A stretch of 64,000 nt of DNA. It comes from Branchinecta lynchi. Its lineage: Eukaryota; Arthropoda; Branchiopoda; Anostraca; Branchinectidae. The notes beneath the pieces were generated by a model. That model was not told where the DNA came from, searched no databases, and was given only the letters and a program-made list of their open reading frames with translations. Location of the stretch: NCBI GenBank assembly GCA_023053575.1, contig JAKZAP010000017.1:10547501-10611500 (forward strand). Direction: 5' to 3'. The translations under genes and the position numbers were made by a program. This document shows positions 22,267 through 34,744 of this stretch, piece after piece; position 1 is the first letter of the stretch; every line of letters starts with the position of its first letter.

Positions 22267-23897
22267 GTAGGTTTTTATCATTTTTCAGTTTAGTTGAAGA
22301 CTTTTAATCAAGCAAGAAGCCGTATACTAATTACTAACACTACATCAAAGCAGATCTCCTTAAAATGTATGGTTTTCAACAGTTCATCAAACTTCGCCTG
22401 GCGAACCATCCCATAGGTAAGAGTAATGATTTGTGCAAGAAAATCTCTGTCCCCTGTTGTGCCCGGAATTGATGTGTATGATGAAATAATCTGGATTTCA
22501 GCTAACCCAGATGCCTCCCTTGCCCCTACACTAACATAAGTATTTGTTCATTTTATTATTCTCCAGGACAGAATGTTTGCTCTCGCCGAGAGTTCCAGGA
22601 CAAGCTCCAAGCAAGCCTTGAGTGAGAGAGAGAGATTGATTGAATAAATAAATAAAGCACTTCCGTTTAACAACCACCCCAAGAAGTAACCTTGTCCTAG
22701 GTGGTGGCAAAAAAATAAGAACTGCATTAATGCAGAACAACTACTGAACAAAGAGTCAACTTCAATTGTCCTAAAACCACAAACCAAATCACCAAAAAGA
22801 TGTAACGGATAGAGATAATGATCATCCTCAGAATGCCCACAACAAACAATAAATAACAACCTCGACATAATGAGAATTAATACTATTTCTCAAAATGAAT
22901 ACTTAATAAACAGGTTTTGTTTAATTTGACGCTTAAACGAAGGAATGTCAGGAATGCTAAATACCCGAATGCAGGGATTGTTATGGCAGGCGATGCAAAT
23001 GAACTTCGCCTAAATTGTATGTGTAAGGACGAAAAACTTGATCAAATTGTAGATTTCCCAACTACAAAAGGTGGAACTAGTTTAGATGTCATTTGCACTA
23101 ATCTTAAACACTTTTACAAGTCCCCCACCCCGCTTCCGCCCCTTGTGGGAAGTTACATTTTATTTTACACTTCATCCCTCTAAAAAAATTTAAAAAACAT
23201 GTAACGGTTTCTGAATATTCTTACCGCCCAATAACAAGTCAAGGGCTTCTAGACTTTGGTACTTGGATTTCTTGTTACAGCTTGTGAGACCCATGATGCT
23301 AAGGTTTCTCTGTTTCAATCAAAATTAATGAAACAATACACGTCTTTTTTCCCTGAAGTAACAAAAAAGTTTTGTTCTTCCGGTAAACCTTATATCAACG
23401 AAAAGAGAAAATCACTCATTCAACAAAAATTAAAATTGTTTCGTCATGGAAAAAAAAAATGCTGCAATTGCTTTGCGTGAAATAATAAAGAAATAAATCA
23501 GACGAGCTGCTTCCAATTATGGAAGGACCAAATTAAATGTTCTTAAAGAAAGTAAGCCCCGCCAGTGGTTTAGAAAAGCTAAGGAGCTTGGTGGTCGTAC
23601 GCACAAGAATCTGGATTTCCACTTGGACGAGCTACCTTTGCAGACGGCAAATGAGCTCAACAAGCACTTAACCGCAATAGTCCAAACTTTCCCCCCATTT
23701 TCAAATAGCCATAACATCCCAAGTACACCAGTAGAAAATTTTCCATTAATTACAATTAATGAAATTATTAGGAAAATAAAGAAGCTTAAAAAAAAAACTA
23801 GCATTGCTCCTTTGATATCCCAACAGCTCTAATCAAAGCTTTCCCAGACAAATTATCTATTCCGCTGTTAAGTATTTTTAATGAAATTAGTAAATCG

Positions 23898-24081
23898 CCA
23901 GGGTTGGTCACCAAAGTAACTTCGTACACCCTGGAAAGTAACCTAAAAGTATCTCAAAGTAACCTAATGCAACCCAAAGTAACCCAATGCAATGTAATCC
24001 AAAGTAACCCAATGTTACCAAAAGTAACCCAAAGTATCCTGAAGTAACCCGTACACCCTGGTTCTTGGTGACCAACCCTGG
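23898..24081. mobile_element. Short TIR element with AAGTAACCC arrays, 8-bp target duplication
   Basis: The 184-bp insert has perfect 17-bp inverted ends (CCAGGGTTGGTCACCAA) and exact flanks GTAAATCG. Its interior is a run of degenerate 9-10-bp repeats, AAGTAACCC(A). It interrupts the reverse-transcriptase region of a LINE; reading across without it and one flank keeps the LINE frame. Confidence 0.9.
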
Positions 24082-24861
24082 GTAAATCGGGAAATCATCC
24101 GGCTTGTTGGAAGTTAGGATATGTTACCCCGATTGAGAAAAAGGGAGGCCTAAATGACTTCACCGGAGTACGACCAGTTACACTGACCCCGACATTTTCA
24201 AAGATGTATGAAAGTTTTCTTGCCGATTGGTTGAAGGCAGAAATCCTGGAACTGATTGACCTTAAACAGTTCGGGAACCTGAAGGAAACGTCTACCTCTC
24301 ATTACCTTGTGAGTTTACTTGATTTGATTTATAAAAACCTCGAAAAGCCTGATACATGGTTGAATCTTCTATTAATTGATCTCCAGAAAGCTTTTGGTCT
24401 TATTGATCATAATATTCTTGTTGAAAAGTTGCTTTCAGAGTTTAAAGTTGGTCCTTTTTTGATAAAAAAAAAATTTAGTTTCCTTTTTAACAAATCGATC
24501 ACAAATTGTCAAATATAATAAAGTTTTTTCTGAACCACTCCCTATTTTTTTGTGGTGTTCCCCAAGGTACTTTACTAGGTCCGATTTTATTTTTAATGAG
24601 ATCAATAGTCTTATTTCTGAGTACCGTGACCGATGGAAATATGTTGACGACCTCTCAGCTCTTGAGATTTGCTGGCGAGCTCAGCAATGCCAATTCTGGA
24701 TGGCATTACCCAGGAAGCTGCTCTGTCGCAAATGAAAGTCAACTCCAAGAAATCTTCAATTATGAGAATTAACTTTTTAAAATCTACCCCAGCCTTTCGA
24801 CCCCATTCCCTCAGAAATCTCCGTTTAAAAAAAAATTAAACTACTCGAGGAGTTACTTTAA

Positions 24862-25314
24862 AGCACAACTCTTACCAGAAACGATCTTTTCCCTGTAAAA
24901 TTAATGATAAAAAGTGTTTTCCAAAATACCATTACTTTCCACCTGAAACTAGCGATTCTCTTGTTAGCGCTTGTCGATTACATGCAGCCTTCCTGCTCTC
25001 CGACGCGGCGGCTCGGAGCAAAAAATTCAAAAACTGAACGTGCCTTGGTTAAACAGTGGGAAAACTAAGCAAATAAAAGAAGGAATAAACACAAGATTAT
25101 CACATCCCTTGTGGGTGAAAGAGCTGTCAGCGGACATTGAAGATTCCAGCAATCTTTTCGTTGGGGTGACGGGAAAACTCGGCAAGGCCAAAAAAGTGCT
25201 GAAACTTCGTAGTTACGAAACGAAACAATAAAGAATGGTGGGGATTTTAGAAGCTTATAATCCCATATGGGAGCTAACCATATTATAAAAGGTAGAATAA
25301 GCAAGAGGGGTCCT
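24862..25314. mobile_element. TTAA-flanked MITE, family C, inside the CR1-like LINE
   Basis: TTAA lies on both sides; the ends AGCACAACTCTTACC and GCAAGAGGGGTCCT are imperfect inverted repeats. It separates two parts of the LINE that are otherwise contiguous in coding order. Confidence 0.75.
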
Positions 25315-26007
25315 TTAACCAAAGATCTAAAATGGGATGCCCACATCAAAAATATTTTAAAACAAGCCTCCCCCTGTATTGCCGTTTTGAAACTACTTGT
25401 AAAATTTGCTTGCACTCCTTAAGACCTCCTTCAAATTTACGTTAGTTTTATCAGACCTATTCCTGAATACGCTTGTCCTGTTTGGCACTTCGGGCTCTCT
25501 TCAGAACACACATACCGAATCGAGAACATTAAAAAAAGGGCCCTCATGATTATGAACGGGGAGGGTAAAGTGCCCTACAGTTACCTACTAAAGAGGTTCA
25601 AGCTGGCTACCCTGGAAGAGAGACGAACCCGCCTTAGCATAGATTTCGGTATCAAAACCCTATCTGTTCCCCGATTACGTTATATTCTCCCACCCCCTGT
25701 TCTCCTGTACGTACTAGACCCCAGCGAGAGAAATCCCAGAAAATCCCCAAACTAGCCCCTGTGGCCCCTCTTCATGAAAGATATAGAAGGATTTTTGCTC
25801 CAGCATTTGTTGAGTTGTACAATAACCGATAAGTTAGTCATTTTTAGTGTTTTTTTTACCTTCGTGACAAGGTGCTATGTTATTCCTCATTTTGTATGAC
25901 GAAAAGGTTAAATTCGGCGGTAACGCTGTGACAAATACTTTTGAAAAAATAAAATTCTATTCTATAAAAGCCGCGTTTGTGTTGAGATTAAAATTTCCGG
26001 CATCATA

Positions 26008-26312
26008 GAGCGTGTTCCACCCTACATACCGTAGTTATTACGCATGACGTCACGAATTCTGGCTTTTTGCCGTCAAGGCTGTAACGATTTTTCTATTTTA
26101 CAGCAGGATCTCACGCCAGGGGTAAATCCGACCAATCACGTTACAGAGATGTGTAATTACTACGCTTACTACGCTCCCGAGCATGGTAAGCAAATAGTAA
26201 CTATTAGTTACTATTCCGACAAGGTTGGAACGGTCAGCGTAGTCACTTTTCGTGAGGATGGAACGGAAATAGTAACTAATAGTAACTATTGTTAGAAGGG
26301 TGGTACACGCTC
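26008..26312. mobile_element. Harbinger-type MITE, 305 bp, ATA duplication
   Basis: It has the same GAGCGTGTTCCACCCTAC ends and ATA on each side. It splits another repeat whose unsplit relative at about 58410-58450 joins directly, which confirms the duplicated ATA. Confidence 0.88.
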
Positions 26313-26791
26313 ATAGTAGATTTTACGATGTGGGGACGGCGGCAGATATTCTGAACTAGAGTAGATAGTGGAAGAAAAAAAATATCCCTCTGCAGAATAC
26401 AGATAATTCAGTGTTTTCAATTAAATGACATAAAAATTAGTTGGCTTTTCAGTTAAACTTTAACAATAAATACAGAGGGTAAATAAAATCTACAGCGACA
26501 GCAAAAGAAATAAACGCAAAACAAGAAATAAACAACGAAACACGAAAAGAACAATAAATTTACTGCATTAGCTGGCGCATTGGGCAATGGGCAGGAAGGC
26601 AACATCAACATAAGTGAGCAACATCTTTCTTTCTTGGGGGAACGTGTGGATAAACAAAATTTAATTTGTTGGTAGTAATTTTGTTATGGGTTGTCCTGGT
26701 GTTTATATTTTTGTTCCGCTGTGTTCCGATGGGCTTTCTTTGCGATAATATCATAGAATGTACCATACATTTTGACCCAAATGGCGGAGGA

Positions 26792-27063
26792 CAGGCACGT
26801 ACGTAGAGGGGGGGCCTCCGCCCCCCCCAAAAATCTCACGATTTTTTTTTCGCATGATTTTCTGATCCTTCACACAGGATAAAGGATATGGTTAATTACT
26901 GATTTAGACAGAATTTCTCTAGGGAGTAAAGCGGTCGTAGGCACGCTAAAGAAAGGACAAGTGTAAAAAACGACGATTAGTGAGACGAATATAATGCGCC
27001 TTTCATATACTGTTTTGAAGGATTAGGGCCCCCGCCGAAAAAAAATTCCTGCGTACGTGCCTG
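26792..27063. mobile_element. hAT-type MITE with exact 8-bp target duplication (CAGGCACGTACG family)
   Basis: The 272-bp element has ends CAGGCACGTACG and CGTACGTGCCTG and exact flanks GCGGAGGA on both sides. The subterminal G-rich and C-rich stretches also pair. It is unrelated in sequence to the CAGAGC family. Confidence 0.9.
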
Positions 27064-27340
27064 GCGGAGGAGACGGTCTATCGGAAAGTTGGACATTCAG
27101 CTTTTTGGGAAGCTTTGTTACACGGATGTGGAAATTTTGCAATGGATTTAACCGTGACACATAAACACCAAACAAATTTTCGAATTAAATTTAGGATGCA
27201 AAGGATCACGGTAAAGTCGCCCACTGCAATTTGCTTCAATCACATAAACTGAAATAAATTTGAATTTAGGATTCATTTTTAGATTAAATTTAGAATTAAA
27301 AAATTATTTCATTTTTCTGTGCCACACTAAAGTCACACAC

Positions 27341-28580
27341 TGTGCCTTCCGGCCAAGTGCCATATACTGAGCACATTTCCGTTGGTCGGTCGGTTATTCC
27401 GGTGTGCAAGTTAGGGTACTTCCAGATGTGCTAGGACGATGAAATGTGGCAGGCATAATCACTTGCACGAATCGTGGGGGGGGGGGATAGGGAGGGGAGC
27501 CGGAATCCGGAATTTCAGTGACATGCATAACTTTCGAACGGGTGATCGGATCTTAATGAAATTTGATATTTGGAAAGACGTCATGTCTCAAATGTCTCAT
27601 TTCAAGTCCGTACCGAATCCGATGAATGTGGGGGGGGGGGGGGGGCAAGGCCTAGGTACATCATTTGACAGAACCGGACCGAATTCGTGCACTGTGGGGG
27701 GAGTTGGAGGGGGGCTCCGGGTGATACGGAGCTAAGTTACTTCCAGGTGGACTAGGACAATGAAACTTGGCAGGCAAGTCAGAGATCCGACGAGATTAAC
27801 CTGGAAATAGTCAACTTCCCGATCCGGCCACCGTGGGTGGAGTGGAGGGAGGGGAATCAGGAATCTTGGGAATGTATAACATTGGAACGGGCCATCGGAT
27901 CTTAACAAAACTTTATATTTGGAAAGACCTCGTGTCTCGGATGAACCATTTAAAGTCCGGACCGGATCCGATGAATGGGGGGGGGGATCCGGAAATCTTG
28001 TGACACGCTTAGATTGGAGCGATTGGGATGAAACTTGGTGGGAATTACAAGCACAAAAACTAGATATGTCATTGATAAAACTGGATCCAATTTGGGCACT
28101 GTGGGTGGAGTTAGATGGGGGGGGGAGTCCGAAGCTCCGGCTATCGCGAGTTAATGTATTTCTAGATGTGCTAGGACGATGAAATTTGGATTGAACATTA
28201 GAGACTTGACATGATTGGCTTAGAAATCAGTTCCTACCCAACCATCTTGGGGGAGTGGAGGGAGGGGGAATCTGGAATCTTGAGGTATGCGTAACTTTTG
28301 AACGAGTGGTCGGACCTTAACGAAACTTGATATTTCGAAAGACCTCGTGTCTCGGATGTCCCGTTTTAAGTCCGGACCGGATCCGATGAATGTACGGGGG
28401 GGGGGGGGGGGGGGGGGACTGGAAATCTTGTGACACGCTTAGAGTGGAGCGATTGGGATGAAACTTGGTAGGAAGAACAAGGACAAGAACTAGATACATC
28501 AGTGATAAAACCAGACCGGGTTCAGGCACTATGAGGGAAGATGGTGGGGGGAGGAGGCGGAATTTCGGTCGAATTCAGGG
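27341..28580 (-). repeat. C/G-rich family element, G-rich arm only
   Basis: Same units as the right arm of 11674-15608 (TACTTCCAGATGTGCTAGGA, CCGATCCGGCCACCGTGG), starting with GGCCAAGTGCCATATA and a CGGT run. Ends loosely near 28580. Confidence 0.7.
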
Positions 28581-28599
28581 GGCACAGGTATTAAAATTT

Positions 28600-29693
28600 A
28601 TTACATCTAGCCGCGTGGGGGTGGGTTGTTTGGTCCGAAAATTGTGGATTTAATCCGGGGTGAGTCCCTTTAAAGTTACAAAATTTGGGATTTTATACCT
28701 TGATAAATAGGGTAGGTGGTTTGTCAGTTTTATTTTATTTTTGGGACGAGTAACATATCATTCGATAGCTCACCACATAAAAATAGTTTTAAGGCGATAT
28801 TGAACCTAGAAGCATTTTTGTGCGTATAGTATAGGAACAAGTTCATTTTCTGGAAGGATTTAGGTTTCCGATGCGCTGTGAAAATTTGTCCGGTGCTTAT
28901 GAAAAATTTCCGGTGCTTATGTTTAAGCGACGGCCTTTCAACTTATTTCTGTGCCCAAAAACAAATTTTAATTTCCGGCATACTCGAGTACGGGAGGTTC
29001 TCCCCAGGAATTGCTCTCGCACTAGACTTACTAATTTTATTTTGTTTCTCCCTTTTTCGCGTATAGTGTAAGGACAAGCCCAATTTAGTGTTCGGAACCA
29101 CTGTGACAGGTCCTCCGAATCGGGACCCAAGACCCCTTACCACCGGACCCTTCTGACAAACGAAAACAGGACTCTAGGAAAAACAAAAATGGGACCCATC
29201 TGGCTAACCAAAGAGGACCCTTGTATACGATAGACATAAATCCAAATGCGGGCAACGGAAGGAAACCCATAATTTCCGAAAAAAGGACCGTTTTCCTTTG
29301 TGGGAAAATAGTATAAGAGAATAAAAAAGTTGTTTTTGGTTGTGTCTTTTGATGATCCAGACACTGTCGGGAGGGGGTCCAAATTTGTCTGAACAGCAGG
29401 TTGAAGGTACCAGATTGAGTTGCTGGATCTCCAACTTTGGAAGTTAGAGCTAGGGCTGTAGTTCTGCCTTTGGTGGTTCACACCCAATCGGACCCCCACA
29501 TAAACTCTGGCAGCACATCGCTTGTTGGTGTTGCGGTGTGCACACAAAATTAAGATGATGTGAATCATGTGTTTCGGTCGTTCAAAATTCACTATTAGGA
29601 CACTAGCTTAAGGCTCCATGACCGGGGTCGAAAAAGCATATTTTATCTTTTTTGACCTCCCCCCACATGGTTGGATCGAAATCCTTGTGGTCC
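28600..29693. other. Non-coding; unidentified ORF on minus strand
   Basis: A 151-codon minus-strand frame (29137-29592) is open but has no recognised domain. 28870-28930 has a short direct repeat (GGTGCTTATG twice). Confidence 0.4.
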
Positions 29694-30310
29694 AATTAGA
29701 TTAGATTAGATTAGATTTTATTTTACACATGTGTACAAAACATTTTACAGCACCTGCTAAGAAAGCCCCAAAGGGTTTGTTTGCCGCAGGTGGCAGTCTT
29801 CTCTGTTCTACATTATGTGGTAACACTATTTTTAGGTTATACGACATGCCATTCATACACGGTTCATACATATACAACAAATATTCTGCTTACAAAAAAC
29901 ACTCACGCATCATTACTATCCTTTTGCAAGGAAAGATCTCTTCGCTGTAGCTTTGAACGATGCCAAATGACTCGATTTTTTTTATTTCAACTGGAATTAT
30001 ATCCCATCAGAAGGAATATGTAGGACCCTATAGCTCTTTCCACCAAGTTTGATTGAGATCTGGCTACTACTATTGATCGATGTGTTGTACAAACGTATAG
30101 GGACTGCCTCCCTCCCGCCCCCGCCCCCCCCCACGTGGTTCGGATCATCAAAAGTCACAACGAGGAACAATGTACGGGTATTTAGCATGTGCATCAGATA
30201 GAGTTTGAGCTCATCCCCGAGATCCCTTTCATCATAAGACGGAATGAAATAGTGAATTTGTGAAGGTTGTTCCATTCGTTGACGACTGTTTCAGAATAGA
30301 AGGATTTTGG
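29694..30310 (-). pseudogene. LINE 3' fragment with (TCTAA)n tail
   Basis: Minus-strand translation near 30300-30200 contains SETVVNEWNNLH, resembling the LINE C-terminal motif with W-N. The element ends in (TCTAA)n (plus TTAGATTAGATTAGATT at 29698). The interior includes a C-rich patch at 30105-30135. Confidence 0.55.
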
Positions 30311-30329
30311 TGCCATTGTGATTTATTAA

Positions 30330-30769
30330 AGGACACCTGAATGAACAGTACCAAGTATCATCCATATCTGTATGACTTTCGTTAACACTGCCTGCAGAAA
30401 ACCCAATACAAATACGAAATAGTGTTTCCAAGCTATGATTTTTGCTACATTTTGCATCTGTCCTTATTTCAGTACCGAACAATTTTAGAAATGAACAAAT
30501 GTCTCCAGTCAAACCTTCTTCTGGAATATTTGTTAACCAGTTAAGCCCAAATGTATACTTAGAATAAATTCCAACACTATCCGGTCAGCGCTGTACAAGA
30601 TTTGAATGAATTGCGCTTTTTGGCTTGGAGTTTGCATGTGCAAACCTCCAGAAACAAACATCCCTATTTTTGACATGTCACGCTCAGGAGAAAAATGCTC
30701 TCCGTGGCCATGTCTGTAAATGCATTCTCCATGTTGTATTCAAGTATGGTTTCATTGTTCAGGTGTCCT
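30330..30769. mobile_element. TTAA-flanked MITE, family B
   Basis: This 440-bp copy of 16748-17184 has the same orientation, the same AGGACACCTGAA ends and TTAA on both sides. Confidence 0.85.
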
Positions 30770-30779
30770 TTAAGTACCA

Positions 30780-31090
30780 TCCAAACTGGATAACTCGTTT
30801 GAATGTTATACAATCTAGTCAGGTCCCTAATACAGCCTTAAACGAAACATCCAAGGCGTGTGCTCGTGTCATTTTTCAAGTTCCAGAATTAAGCATGTCA
30901 CAAGATTTCCGGGATTTCCTCGAGATTACTCCGGGAATCCTCCCGTTCTCCCAACAGTGCCCGTTGATAAAAATGATGTATAGGGCTTATGCTTGTTCGT
31001 CTTGCTAAGTCTCATCCCGATGCCTAACTCTAAGCGTGCCACGAGATTTCCGGTGAACACCTTCCAACTCGTCAATTGTTGTCTGATCCG
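30780..31090 (+). repeat. C/G-rich family fragment, decayed
   Basis: Short diverged stretch with GTCACAAGATTTCCGGGA-like and CTTGTTCGTCTTGCTAAG-like unit parts, directly after the family B MITE. Confidence 0.45.
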
Positions 31091-31109
31091 ATCCGATATT
31101 TATAAAATA

Positions 31110-31640
31110 AAGTCAAATTAAAGTCACACCCCGTACTTTTTGTGAATTCAGTTCAGTTTATTAAATGAAAAAAATAAGAACAATTCAAGATTAATTTTTA
31201 GATTAAATTTAGAATTTAAATGATATTTGATTTTTCTGTGCCACACTAAAGTCACACACTGTGGTTTTTTAGTTAAATTTGGGATTCAAAGATTATTTCA
31301 AGTAGGCTATATGTGTCACGGTGAAGTCACGCACTGTACAAAAATTTAGATCACATAAAATTAAATAATTTTTGAATTTAGGATTCATTTTAAAATTAAA
31401 TTTAGAATACAAAAATTATTTCATGTTTCTGTGCCACATTAAAGTCACACACACCGTGAATTTGGGATTCAAATATGATGTCAAGTTTATGCCTCACGAT
31501 TAATTCAGAAACGGTTTATTTAAATCCAAGATATAAGATAAGCTGCCTTTGCAAACACAGGTCTGTTAATTGAACTAAAATAAAGTCAAATTAAAGTTAT
31601 ACACTGTAATGTTTGTGAGTTCAGTTTAGTTTCTTAAATG
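31110..31640. repeat. AT-rich degenerate tandem repeat
   Basis: Units of roughly 90-110 bp with GTGCCACACTAAAGTCACAC and TTTAGATTAAATTTAGAAT. A fragment of the same repeat lies at 27180-27345. Confidence 0.65.
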
Positions 31641-32057
31641 CAAAAATATAAGAACAAAAAAAGTGTCGACCCTCCAAAGCTCCATGGCCCTTTTTTTGTG
31701 CTTATTTGCTTGTGCACGCTCTAACTTCGAAATTACGGCGTCCGAGGTATCGGAACAGTATGCATTATTTTTAAGGCCGTCCTAAGTAAGTAACATTTGG
31801 AAAGGAACTGCTGACGATGAAATTAAAATAACCTGATTTCATTCTATATGCTATGTCAGAAGAATGCTGAAATGCCGCTAATCAGGTTTTATTTATTTAT
31901 TTTGGTAATGCATTTGTTTTTGTAACAATTGAAATACCCTTAGCATCTTTGTCCTTCATTCTAGTCTTTTGATTTAGTGCTGTCCAAAAAATGCAATCAT
32001 TCATGGGAACTTCAATCTCCATCCCAGTTTTTTTAGTTGGTTCACGGACCAAAAGGA

Positions 32058-32139
32058 CGACGAGGATGGGATTCGAACCCACGCGTGCAGAGCACATTGG
32101 ATTAGCAGTCCAACGCCTTAACCACTCGGCCACCTCGTC
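32058..32139 (-). tRNA. tRNA-Ser (anticodon GCT)
   Basis: The minus strand folds into an 82-nt class II tRNA. The acceptor stem pairs GACGAGG with CCTCGTC, followed by discriminator G. The A box is TGGCCGAGTGG and the B box GGTTCGAATCC. The anticodon stem TTGGA/TCCAA holds loop CTGCTAA, giving anticodon GCT at 32104-32106. A variable arm of the size expected for tRNA-Ser is present. No intron is seen. A run of four T follows the 3' end (32051-32054), a usual Pol III stop. The gene sits in the 12-kb cdc45 intron, antisense to the host gene, and looks fully intact. Confidence 0.95.
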
Positions 32140-32242
32140 ATGTCCTTGACGTTGGGTATCTGAAGTTGAGCAAATTTGGGAACGCAGAAACTTTCTATTA
32201 ATTTGCAAGTTTTATTTATTCATTAATTGAATAGGTGGATAA

Positions 32243-32440
32243 GCTAAGCCCTTCTATCACTAAATACTAAACATTTCAACGTGTTATATGTAACACTGTA
32301 TTTGTATATAAAAAATATTAAAAGGTAGCCTAACACAAATGCTAAGCCCTTCTATCACTAAATACTAAACATATCAACGTGTTATATGTAACACTGTATT
32401 TGTATATAAAAAATATTAAAAGGTAGCCTAACACAAAAAA
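32243..32440. repeat. 98-bp tandem duplication
   Basis: GCTAAGCCCTTCTATCACTA begins at 32243 and 32341; the two copies are almost identical. It lies about 100 bp beside the tRNA-Ser gene. Confidence 0.92.
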
Positions 32441-32647
32441 AACATTAAAATAAACACATGCGTTAAGTAAGGCTAACCGATTTCAAGATATTTCTTGAAC
32501 AAGAGTGGACTTGGTATACAGTTTTGTATGTATTTGTATACAACTCTGTTTGATCTTACTCCCATGTTGACTATTTTAAACCCGATGTGGAAGACTGTTC
32601 TCTGACATGATTAAGAATGAAATTCGATGGTTGTTCAACCTATATTG

Positions 32648-33982
32648 TTTTTGGGATCCATTGGGATACATATGACATCGAAAAAGTTGTCCGTCTGTCC
32701 GTCAGTCCGTCTGTCAGCACGATAAGTCTCCAAAGGAAGAAGATATTTGATAAAACTTGGTGTGAGGATTCTTTGGGTCAAGGGAAAGGTCGACTTCGTA
32801 GATAGGCTCCCTAGCCCTACATTTAGGGTTGGGGGATGGGGTTCAGATAAAGGGACAAACAAAATATTTTTAAACAGCCAATGAGACAGTCGATTGAGAG
32901 GTAAGAAGACATGCTCAACATGATTATGAAACCATTTTCTCGCCGGACAAGTAGTTCGCCCGAAATCCGGCCAAAACCGGAAAGTTTGTTAAAAGTAAAA
33001 CTTTGATTGAAGTTGATTAGATAGGGGTAGGAAGACATGTTGAACACTTAGATGAAAATCATTTTCTACACGGAAAAGTGATCCGCCCGGACTCGGTCCA
33101 GAACTGGAAAATTTGTTAAAAGCAAAAGTTTTCTTTGAAGTTGATTACATGTCTGATTTAGGGGTAAGAAGAGATGGAGATATGACAATCATCTTTACCC
33201 GAACATATAGTTCGCCTGGAATCCGGCTGAAACCGGAAAATTTGTTTTAAGTTGAAGTTTTATTGAAGTTGATTATATAAAAATTATTTTCTTGCAGAAC
33301 AAGTAGTTCGCCCAGAACCCGGACAAAACCAGAAAGTTTGAAAAAAGTAAAAGTTCTGAAGTTGACTAGATTTTGGTCAGAAGACATGCTGATTCCGTAT
33401 ATGACAATCATTTTCTACCCGGACATATAGTTCCTGAAATTCGGCTGAAACCGGAAAATTTGTTACTAATAAAAGTTTTATCTGAAGTTGATTAGAGGTT
33501 CGAGGTAGTGGTAAGAAGGCACGCTGAATCCATACATGAAAATTATTTTCTCGCCGGGCAAATAGTTTGCCCGGAGTCCGGTCAGAACCGGAAAATCTGT
33601 TAAGCAAAAGTTTTGTCTGAAGTCGATTAAAGGTTGGGTGTAGGGGTAAGGAGACATGCTGAATTCGTTTTTGAACTTTAGTTTTCTGCCGGGCAAGTAG
33701 TTTGCCCGAAATCCGGCCGAAGCCGGAAATTCGTTAGAAGTAAGGCAGGACGTTTTGATCAATTTCGTCAAAGTCGATAAGATGTGTAAGGGCCAACACA
33801 CGTGCTGAATCCATATCCGAGCTTTGGTTTTATCAGATGATTAGCCATTAGCGTTAATCTGTTTCAAAATTTTAATATTCACGAGTTGTAAGCAGTCTGG
33901 TTAAGACCGGATATCTACACGACCCAACTGTCTGGATCACATATTACAGTTTTGAGATCCCACCGAAACCTTTAGTCTTGTT
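32648..33982 (-). repeat. GGATCC-family repeat, long copy with about nine internal units
   Basis: Inverse orientation, from TTTTTGGGATCCATTGGG to CCACCGAAACCTTTAGTC. Repeated CCGGAATCCGGCTGAAACCG-type cores and TGCTGAATCC marks show the tandem interior. Confidence 0.75.
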
Positions 33983-34544
33983 CTCCTCGCAAGCGCATGG
34001 ATATGCTGCCTGTACTGCTCCTTGTCCTGATCACAGCTTAATTATCTATGATAAAGCTTAATCATCGATGCTTAATCATAACAGATGATTAAGCTGTGGT
34101 TCTGAACCGGTTCAAGAAGAGCTGATAGTTGGAAACGTTGCCTTTAGGGGGGGGGGGGGGCTATCCACTACTGAACCGCTTTGCAAAATCATCGCTTCAT
34201 TAACCAGATTAGCGTTTCATTGACGTCTGAACACAAATTTTTGATGCAGCGAAAATAAGAAAACATTGCAAGACGATCTGGGTGGTAATTTTATTTTTTG
34301 GCAACGAATGTAACTTGGTAGTAACAAAGTGTTGTTTTGCGTCAACAGCAGAATAAATCGACATCAATCAGTTCTTATTTGGTGTCAAAGAAATGTTAGC
34401 TTTCGTCAATGAAAAGTTATTTCCCAAATGTCCCATTTTGGACCTCCATAGTTTACGGCTAGTTTACTTGTGATCACATGTTTCTGTGTTTGGCCACACA
34501 AAAATCTTTTTTTTTCGTCCTTCTCACATGTGTTTCATTTTCAG

Positions 34545-34744
34545 GGAGGACCAGAGGCACAGTATTTCTCACAACCTCACAACTTAACGCTGCTTGCGCA
34601 CTTTGTATTAAGCGCATACGTTGCGACATCTAGGAGTAAAAAAGCGAATTCCTTACCTCTCGTGATAAGTGCTCCCTATCGGACAGAGGAGGAATTATGT
34701 CTGGTGGTAGGAATTCCACCGGCTAGTCAAGAGTCTCCCAAAAA
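34545..34744 (+). CDS. cdc45: cdc45 exon, contig-1 copy (GPEAQYFSQP...VVGIPP)
   Basis: This 200-bp exon has acceptor CATTTTCAG and donor AAAA|GTAAGT. It reads GGPEAQYFSQPHNLTLL, then SLPLVISAPYR and LCLVVGIPP. This parallels CDC45 GTPDVMLFSRPASLSLL, LLPLVMAAP and VTVVGIPP, within the C-terminal DHHA1-like domain. It starts in phase 0 and ends with two bases. An almost identical copy lies at 47900-48099 after the assembly gap. The two differ by one silent change (Lys AAA/AAG) and one conservative change (Ile/Val-type position ATA/CTA, Ile to Leu). Only one of the two should belong to the mRNA. Confidence 0.92.

Larger units (their letters stand above)
22917..25967 (+). pseudogene. CR1-like non-LTR retrotransposon, decayed
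   Basis: Pieces of a LINE ORF2 lie in order on the + strand. First, an endonuclease C-terminal part near 22980-23160 (GDANELRL, IVDFPTTKGGTSLDVI). Then a pre-RT region at 23623-23832 (IIRKIKKLKKKTS). Then RT blocks at 24090-24520 (PIEKKGGLNDFTGVRPVTL, LIDLQKAFGLIDHN), at 24550 (FCGVPQGTLLGPILF) and at 24640 (KYVDDLS). Last, the C-terminal region at 25317-25755 (LEERRTRL). Several frameshifts and stops separate them. Two DNA elements are inserted (23898-24081 and 24862-25314). The 3' end is marked by AATAAAATTCTATTCTATAAAA. It is inactive and lies in the 12-kb cdc45 intron. Confidence 0.88.

Noticed and set aside
29137..29592. 151-codon minus-strand ORF
   Set aside because: No domain or motif recognised, composition uneven, no splice or regulatory support; listed only as unidentified.
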